Source of the DNA: Gracilaria gracilis
Taxonomy: Eukaryota > Rhodophyta > Florideophyceae > Gracilariales > Gracilariaceae
Assembly (NCBI GenBank): GCA_030374805.1
Contig: JARGSG010000194.1
Coordinates: 124,001 to 188,000, forward strand
Reading direction: 5' to 3'
DNA length: 64,000 bases
Numbering within the stretch: the first letter of the stretch is position 1; the number at the start of each line of letters is the position of its first letter. The notes beneath the pieces are model-generated. The model did no database searches and was not told the origin of the DNA. It was given only the letters and a program-made list of their open reading frames with translations. Made by a program: the position numbers and the translations under genes. Shown piece by piece: positions 56,742 through 64,000 of this stretch.

Positions 56742-58598
56742 ATGGCGGACTCCGAAACTTTGGCAATACCTTCACAGCTTTCTGAACCAACGCGTGGTAC
56801 ACGACATCACTCTTCTCCGACTTCGCGGCCAAAACTGTCATCTCCAACCTTCTCTCCTACAGCAGGCATGAACCCTTTCGCGACCAACCCGCTCCCGGGG
56901 AACGCTTCCTCAAGTGCTTCACAGGCGGCTTCGTAGAATGCTGCTCCCGTCGAGAACCTTTCCTGCTTAGGCTTTCAACAACCTCCTATGCAGGCGTCAT
57001 CTCAGTTCCACTCGTCCCAAGCTATGGTGCCAGCTTTTCAACCCTCGGGGTATCAGCAGTCTCCTTACCAGATGGAAGGCTCGTCCGGATACTTCGGCGG
57101 TTTTAACTCGATGCCCCTCCCTCAAGGAGGTACTCACGCACAGCTGCAGTACCATCCCTCTGGTTACCAACCTCCTGGCTACTTCTCCCAACAGGGCGCT
57201 CAACCTGGACAATCCTCGCAAGGCTACGACCCCGCAGCGCCTCCTCAGGCTCCCGATATCGACGCAGTGGCGTGGAACTCCGAGCAAGCGATGCCGTTAA
57301 CGGTCAATGCCAGTGGCTGGATCAGCTTGGAAAGTCTCCGTTTCAGACGGCCCCGGCAGCATGGCGAGGTGTATTGCCGTGCACCTTGGTTCCATCCGAC
57401 GGCCGTAGCCGACGAGGCTCTTATTGACTCGTATGCTGAGAACGGTTACCTCCCAGGTGGTATCTATCGCGAAGTAGTTCGGTTCAGAAGCTGGCGTCTC
57501 CGTGTGGCGGTCGATCCCCTGCACCTGTTCTGTGCGGGCGGTGATTCTCTTAGTCGCACTAGGGCACTGTGGGCTCGTGCTGCCTATGAAGTAGCTAGCC
57601 GTGTTCGATCGGATCACTTGGTACCGTTGCGGTTCAACTTTGACGTGTCACATTTCCGAACTTTCGGAGAGAGATCCTACGGATACGCATTAGCGGAGTT
57701 CAACGAATCTCCCCATAGGGCTGAGATACCGAACGTGGTCGATGGTTTGCTTCTCTGGAGTCGTCCCCTTCTTCGGGCGAAATTCCGATACGTTTGGCGA
57801 TCATGCAATGATTTCCTGTGGAGCTTTGAGCGCCGTGTTGGGCTCGAGCGAAGCTTGCGGTCCCGTCGAGGGTTCCTGATTCTGTATCCACACTTGGAGG
57901 CTGAGCGATTGCGCTAGCACTCCCTGCCGGGGCGGTACGGTGCGCTTCCCAGCTGGTGGGCGAATGTCGAGGTCCCGCGATGGTGCTACGGCGAACTTCC
58001 TCCATGCCTCTACTATGTAGGCTGTAGAATGTTGAACGATCCCTGCTCTGGGTACTGAACGATCTTTGCGGCGGAGTGGGGTGCCCGCGTGGTGGTACAG
58101 CTCCTGTGGGATACGTGCGATCATTACCGTCTCTGGTATTTCCCTCCGATGCTCCGATGGATTATCCGGCGACAGGATCTGTCTATACCCTTCGGGTCCG
58201 ATTCCAACCAGGAAGAGGTTCACCTGCTCCTACGCTTCATCGAGGCCGTCGATTCGGACCGGATTCCGGTCCACTGGCAGCCAGAAGGTGGCCCTCGCAG
58301 CAACGACCGATCATCTGGGAGAATATCCACCCGTTCGTGGACCTTCGCGTACTACGATCCGTGAAAACGGCAAATGATCTCCGAGGCTCATGCTAGAGCG
58401 ATGATGCAGGCCCCTAGGGCTATGCCGATTGGACACCCGGCTGAGTTCGTTTTCCCTGACGACTATGAGCCTCCAGCGGACTGGGTCGACCCCTCCTTGG
58501 ACCATGGTGATGGCGAGGTGGTGGGAGACGACATCCCCCTTGTGGGTGTTCCGAATACCGGCGCTGACGCGGCACAGGTCCCTGCGGAGGGCACTTAA
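56742..58598 (+). pseudogene. Conserved antisense protein of element 3 (about 618 codons)
   Basis: Plus-strand frame opposite to pol, starting 81 bp from the LTR edge with MADSETLAIPSQ. The same frame is kept for 1857 bases and is broken only by four stops (56934, 57915, 58056, 58362), with no frameshift. Blocks in order: Ser/Pro/Gln-rich N-terminus with GYQ and YHPSGYQPPGY; APWFHPTAVADEALIDSYAE; GERSYGYAL; PNVVDGLLLWSRPLLRAKFRY; LLWDTCDHYRLWYFPPMLRW; IPFGSDSNQEEVHLLLRFIE; MPIGHPAEFVFPDDY; acidic C-terminus. Each has a counterpart at the same place in element 2's antisense protein (APWFHPTAV, LLWEVYDQYRVWY, EEVRGLL, GHPVGF). At 58362 the stop TGA stands where element 2 has Trp. Function unknown; no membrane segment seen. 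Confidence 0.75.
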
Positions 58599-59038
58599 GC
58601 TCCCGCGGGTTGGGGTCTTGCGACGCCGGCTCCCGGAAACAACGCTGGTCACCAGTAGTCTGGGCAGGGTGTCTGAGGGCGTGTAGTTCTGTCGCTCAGA
58701 TACGATAAACCCAATTAGGCCACAGCTTGGAGTTACTTCTCTCCTCCTGTAGGATCTTTCTCGTGTTCGAGCTTGTTTCATACTTCCTTCCTTTTTCTTC
58801 TCCATTTCCTAACCAAGATGCACTTCATTTCCATTCGTGGCAAGATCTTCCTAGATACTTCATTACTTCCTACTTCTTAGCTCCGTTATACGGCGATGAA
58901 CCGACAATTCGCTGCGTTCTTTCTCTGTTCATATTGTACATAAGACCAACCTAGTGGGTGTCTTCTATTCTCTTCTTAGAGCTCCTCGCAACCTACCGCG
59001 TAGCGGCACACTATATGTACCACATGTCTTTGACAGTT
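58599..59038. other. Spacer between the converging antisense ORF and pol of element 3
   Basis: 440 bp with no frame of note. The matching spacer in element 2 is 174 bp (52289-52462). Confidence 0.5.
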
Positions 59039-60605
59039 CTATCCCACTTGGGCATTATCCAGAGTTGGGGGTAATGCGGACCGGGTTCTTCGGTGATAAG
59101 CGATAATCTTGGACCTCGGAAGGTGCTCAATTGGCTCCCAAGTGTCCTACTATGGGAGATAGCCGTACCAACGGACGCGATAGATTACTTTCCCGTCCTG
59201 CGCAACACCGTGCTTCACGATACGATCGACCACGAAATCCTGTGGGTACACCCCCGACGTTTTCGGTTCCTTTGGTTGTTCCCGACATTGGGCTTTGCTT
59301 CTCTAAGTAACCCGAGCGGGTACACGCAAGTAACAACGGGTTTCCGGCTTCGGTGAGGTGGGGGTGTCTCGTTGACAAGAGCGCTAACCGTCACGACGAG
59401 GAATGGCTAACTTCCGTTTCTGGCTGCCAATCTCCACGAAAGTGGCTTCTGGTGAAAGCTCTTCACTTCTGGAGTCCGGTGAACTAATTTCTTTTCCCAG
59501 CGGGCATCAACTTTGACTAACGACTACGTTCCTGATCCAGGCGGAGTTGCTTCTCGACGCGGGAGAGCCGTTGCGACGGAGATACTCCGTTGCTCACTCC
59601 CTGTGCAGGGTGGCGGATTGGCCGAGCCACGGCGCTGTATTGCGTCGCATGCGCACGCACTTGACGATTGCCGACCAATCGGAACAGTTTGCACTACTCC
59701 ACGTGGCAGAATGCTAGCCAATCCGGTGGAGTTGCACACTGAGTGTGAATTTCCGTGCACGGCGCTGTCTTACTGAGGGCTTCTGTGCGACACGATGCTC
59801 CTGAGAGGGCTTCTCCGATGCTTTTCATACACTTCTCTTTCTGAACCAGGCTCTATGACCTTATCCACAAGGATCCTTTGCTTCACCACACCTACTGTGG
59901 GTACTTCCCACTGGGCTAATCGCTGCGCTGACCCATTGACGGGTCGGCGGAAACCGTCTTTTCGGTACGTCTTGCCTTCTGCGTCTCTTCCGAGCGAGGC
60001 GTAGAAGTAGCCAACGACTTGGACGCTTGCCCGCGAGGGTTCTCATCACTAGCAGTGGTCTTCCTCACAGGGGTAACTTCGTCTTCACTACTGACATTCG
60101 CCTCGACCGAGGATCCAAAACGCGTGTGTGCTAGCGGGGATATTCCCGATCCGGGCTCCTGTCTCTTTGAGAGCTCAAGCACGTTAGCCAATCCAGCAGA
60201 TGTCAGAGCAGCCTGAGCTCGATTACGTGAGTCCTCTTTCTCCTTAGGGTGCGATACGGCAGCTGATATTACCGTAGCCGGGAGTTGAACTCGAGTTTAG
60301 TGCGTAGGCGTAGCGAGAGAGAGTGGGCTATCTTTGACTAGCTTTGATACCTCAAGTAGATCCGATAAACCCCTTTCCTGGTGCGGGAGAATCGACGGGC
60401 GGTTCGCGCTGTCCCCGTTTGATTCCGTTCATTCCTGTGTTGCAGGTACTCCAGTTCCGGTTTCCGGTAGCGTTACCAATTCTTGGAGTGGGCTCGGTTC
60501 CCGGTAGACGCGATCGCGTGATATCCGTTCGTGTTGGTTATTAATTTCCAGCACGACGGTGTCTCCAGACATAGAAATAACCTTATAGGGTCCGTCCGCA
60601 ATCGG
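59039..60605 (-). pseudogene. Linker and chromodomain of element 3 pol
   Basis: The end NAQVG-stop (TAG at 59039-59041) matches elements 1 and 2. The chromodomain is readable at about 59098-59245 (FVVDRIVKHG, VIYRVRWYGYL, then a stop, WEPIEHLPRSKII). Between it and the integrase lies about 1.3 kb of linker-like sequence in broken frames. Confidence 0.65.
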
Positions 60606-63600
60606 CTATAAATTGTGGCGGCGTTCGTTCTCCGGGTTGTAATACTCTTTACGAAGGAACACATAATCTCCTACCTGTAGGTTAGGTAACGGTCTCCGAA
60701 TTCGTCTATCAAAGTTGCGCTTGTAGGCGAGCTGAGCCCTGTCCATAGAGGCACGTGCTGCAGGTACCAGCTTGGTGAGCCATTTCTTCCAGGCATCGCG
60801 GTACAAGCCCGGTGATGGGGACGTATCCAGAGTTGGCTGCGCCTCGATGGCTAGAAGAGGTGGTCTCCTCGACAGTACCAACTCAAATGGTGAAAGTCCT
60901 GTTACCCGATGAACCTGGGTGTTGTACGCATACGTGATAGCGTCCGTGAACTGATCCCACGTCTTGGGATGATCTGCCACATAGAATATCAAAGCACCAA
61001 GGATGGTTCGATTAAATCTTTCTACTTGTCCGTTCGCTTGGGGATGATAAGTCTTAGTGAATAAATTCCTAATATCCAAGATCCTACACACATCTTGAAA
61101 GAACTTCGAGGTGAATTGAGAGCCGTTATTGGAAAGTAACTGTACCGGTGGGCAATACAAAAAGACCCAGTGGGTAACAAACGCTTGAGCCACAGCGGCT
61201 GCTATTATCCGTTTGAGCAGCACTGTTCTAACCAATTTAGAGAACCTGTTGGTGATGAACAGTAGGTACCGGTTCCCAGAGGTCTTAATCAATTCTCCAA
61301 GAATGTCAATGGAGACGAATTCCAGCGGTGCCCGTGCGGGAAACAACGTTAACTCCTTCGAGTAATTTCTTAATTTGACGTCATTCTTGGCACAAGCCTC
61401 ACAGGAGCGGCGGACTGCGTAACAGTCGAACGCCATTGCGGGCCAATAGAAGTCCCTTCTTAAGGTAAGGTAAAGCTTCCTTCCTCCCGGGTGGGCTCCC
61501 AACCTCACATAGTGAGACAAGTGCAGTACGCGACTCTGTAAGGAGTGAGGTACCACCATTTGTGGGTTGGTTTCAACAGTTCGCACCAAGTAGCCTTGGT
61601 CATTCACCTGGAAAGGTATCCTATACCCACCTTTCAGACGGGCCCTAACCTGTATACAAAAGGGACCCATCTGCTGTTCCCGTATCATCTCCTCGGGCGA
61701 AATCGGTACAAATGACCCGGTATCCGGTTCTACAGTCTGTGTGGCGAGAATATCGTCACACACATCATCCGATAGGATTTCTGTCTTCCCCTCATCGAGG
61801 TCACCAACCCTAAAGCATGGTATCTCTTCCGTGTCCTCGGTGGGTTCCGCTTCTGCTGCAGTGCCCAAACGGGATAAAGCGTCTGCTTGCAAGTTCAAGG
61901 AGCGTTTCTTGTACACTACTTCAAAGTCAAATTCCGAGAGTCGGAGTCTCCATCTCATCAGTCGTCCCGACGGTTCGGTAATTTCCTTGAGCCAGCGTAG
62001 GCAAGAATGGTCCGTGTGTACCCGAAAGTGGGTTCCCATCAAGTACGGTCTCAACGTTGAGAGGGCCCATACAACGGCAGGGCATTCCTTCTCCGAGACG
62101 GAGTAATTCCGTTCGTGCACATTCAGTGATCTCGATCAATACCCAATAGGGTGACGTTTACCAGACTCTTCCACCTGGAACAACGCACAACTAACTTGGT
62201 TCGCACTCGCATCAGTGTCAACCTCGTAGGGTAAGCCGGGTTTCGGCAGGGCCAAGACTGGTGGCCACGTTACAGCTTCAATTAGTGCTGCAAATGCGGA
62301 CGCTTCCGCATCGCCAAAGGGTTCCAATTCCACTGGTCTTCCTTTCATCAGGAGTTTGTTCAATGGCGAAGCGATGTCCGAAAAGTTCGCCACGAAACGA
62401 CGGTAAACGTTACACAGGCCTAAGAATGATCGAAGCTCAGTTTGAGTTCTTGGGTGGATCGCCTCTTTCAAGGATTTTACCCGCACCTCGTCAATAGAGA
62501 GCTTACCTTAGCGAATAATATGCCCAAGATACTTAACCGATTCGCTGAAAAACTCGCACTTCTTAAGCTTCAAGGTAATCCCTGCGTCCCGTAAAACGGT
62601 CATAACTTCCCGTACATGGGTGAGATGGTCTTCCATGTTATTGGAAAAGACGACGACGTCGTCCAAGTATACCAAAGAGGTGGTCCACTTGAACCTAGCC
62701 AGGAGAATATCAACCGCTCGCTGAAACGTTGCGGGGGCGTTCGTTAACCCAAAGGGCATTCTCCGCAAACGGTACAGGCCTTGATGGCACACGAAGGCCG
62801 TCTTATCCTTATCTTCTTCCCTTATGGGCACTTGCCAGTATCCCCAATTGGCATCTAAAGTGGTAAATACTTTCGCGCTCCCTAGAGAATCGATATATTC
62901 GTCCATACGGAGAATCAGGCATACGTCTTTCACTGTAACCGCATTTAACTTTCGGTAATCGATACAAAATCTCCATGATCCATCCGGCTTCGGCACAAAA
63001 ACAACTGGTGACGCCCAAGGGGATTAAGCGGGCTCAATAACGCCGGCTCGGAGCATCTTCTCGACTTGAGATTTTTCCTCTTCTCGGGCCTTCGGTCCTG
63101 CCCTGTAAGGGTGTTGCGCAATGGGCCGAGTGTTCGGAAGTAGATCGATGCAAAGCTCTGTGACTCCAATTGTTCCGAGAGTACCATCCCACATGGGCGT
63201 AAACTCGCGAAGCATATCGCGTAGCTTCTCTCGATGCGACTCCGGTACGTGCTCCAAATTGAGCTTCATTAACTTCTCAACAGGGTTCGTCTGTTCAGTG
63301 CCAGGTGGCAACGGCTTAACCTCAAAAGGTGCTGGGGTGTCTGAACCCGAGTTCTTCTGGGTATCATTCGTATCGGCTTCAAGCGACTCATTCCGTAATT
63401 CGGCGAATTCGGCGGCCTCCTCCCCCTCCTTAGGGTGAGATACACCGAGCACAGTTCCAATCGGAATATTCGTGGGTATCACTGCAGTGGGGTGCGATAG
63501 TACCGTGCCAATTACTTGGTTCTTTGTTAACCATTGTTTGGTTTTGCCAAGATTGGCGACGAGGACCTAAAAGGCTTCATCCGGTTGAATCGTTACAGCT

Positions 63601-64000
63601 CCATTAGCGAAAGCGATCTGGCGCTCTTCATATAGTGCCGGTGACGGCTGCACTGTGTGTAGACCAAACTGTTTGGTGACGACTTCGACCCACATCTGGG
63701 ACTCCGGCGAAAGGTGCACCGATTTGAGCACGTGCAACTTCGTTGATGCCACTGTGCCTTTGTTAGGCTGATGTGCAACCGGAAGCGGTACTTGTTTCCG
63801 CGTAGCAGCTCGCAGAGGTCTCCGGACAATCGGAATTATTGAACCGTCTTCCATTTCTATGGTACGCTTCCGAGGGCGGATATTTTCCACAAACCTGTCA
63901 CAGAAATCACAACCCAGTATAACTGGTGCGGCTAGCGAATCGCAAACGAAAAAATCTACCTTCACGAGGTGCCTTCCTAATCTTACCAGGAGCGATATGT
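60606..64000 (-). pseudogene. Protease, reverse transcriptase, RNase H and integrase of element 3
   Basis: Protease C-terminal part: PVILGCDFCDRFVENI at the right edge. Reverse transcriptase: PKPDGSWRFCIDYRKLN, WGYWQVPIR, MPFGLTNAPATFQ and YLDDVVVF (about 62650). RNase H: YEVDTDASANQVSC and HTDHSCLRWL. Integrase: HLSHYVRLGAHPGG...CEACAKN, SIDILGEL and NGQVERFNRT; the second catalytic Asp is Asn (LLSNNGSQF). In-frame stops lie at about 63567, 63021, 62508 and 62133; at the last, Trp TGG is TGA. Between these stops the frame never shifts. The copy cannot make active enzymes. Confidence 0.9.

Larger units (their letters stand above)
55666..64000 (-). mobile_element. Gypsy chromodomain LTR retrotransposon, element 3 (partial), with antisense gene
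   Basis: Minus-strand element whose 3' end is at 55666; its gag and 5' LTR lie beyond the window. Order from the right: protease end, reverse transcriptase, RNase H, integrase, linker, chromodomain, antisense ORF, polypurine tract, 3' LTR. Its pol differs strongly from elements 1 and 2, so it is another subfamily. It differs from them in damage pattern too: the protease-to-integrase part shows only stops, no frameshift. Confidence 0.9.

Noticed and set aside
59513-60216. Plus-strand frames opposite to the element 3 linker
   Set aside because: Shadows of the linker; no similarity to the antisense gene, which ends at 58598.

Overview
The window is eukaryotic nuclear DNA. Host-type genes are sparse, retrotransposons carry chromodomains, one gene has a clean 71-bp GT-AG intron, and long stretches hold no recognisable coding sequence. 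Intron-poor genes, intermediate GC and a mix of Gypsy, Copia, MULE and Harbinger relics would fit a florideophyte red alga such as Chondrus. That is an inference from style, not from a diagnostic gene. No rRNA, tRNA, CRISPR array or bacterial-style operon was seen.

Layout. Positions 1-9.7 kb hold decayed host-type genes: relics of a membrane-protein family, an unrecognised gene at 3.8 kb, a broken Cys-rich secreted-type gene, and a Harbinger-type transposase relic cut by a 107-bp near-perfect palindrome. Positions 9868-20853 are a complete but dead Gypsy chromodomain element on the minus strand (element 1, TSD CTAGT); a foreign solo LTR (TSD CAGCT) sits inside its 3' LTR. Positions 21494-27274 are a Mutator-like element (9-bp TSD AACGAAATT, ~170-bp TIRs) with an Ulp1-type protease reading region, FAR1-like zinc domains, a MULE DDE region and a SWIM finger. 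Positions 27.3-43.8 kb are the most host-like part: a better-preserved membrane-protein family member (29.5-30.9 kb), a secreted Cys-rich protein with 33 exact-length 24-bp repeats (33.8-35.7 kb), a tract dense in perfect hairpins (36.0-36.8 kb), a C2H2 zinc-finger gene (39.4-40.4 kb), a Copia RNase H relic and a decayed LTR. Positions 43863-55310 are a plus-strand copy of the element 1 family (element 2). From 55666 to the window end is a third, divergent Gypsy chromodomain element on the minus strand (element 3), whose 5' part lies outside the window.

How the parts relate. Elements 1 and 2 share LTRs, primer site, gag, pol and chromodomain. Elements 2 and 3 belong to different subfamilies, yet both carry a long open reading frame on the strand opposite to pol, between the integrase-chromodomain and the 3' LTR. 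The two predicted proteins are colinear homologues of about 600-670 residues, and element 1 keeps the first ~68 codons of the same frame. This conserved antisense gene is the strongest candidate for an undescribed system here.

Most coding regions in repeats are broken by single-base frameshifts or stop codons, so none of the transposable elements looks autonomous. Some one-base breaks in homopolymers could be assembly errors. All homology statements come from reading motifs and comparing copies within the window; no database search was run.
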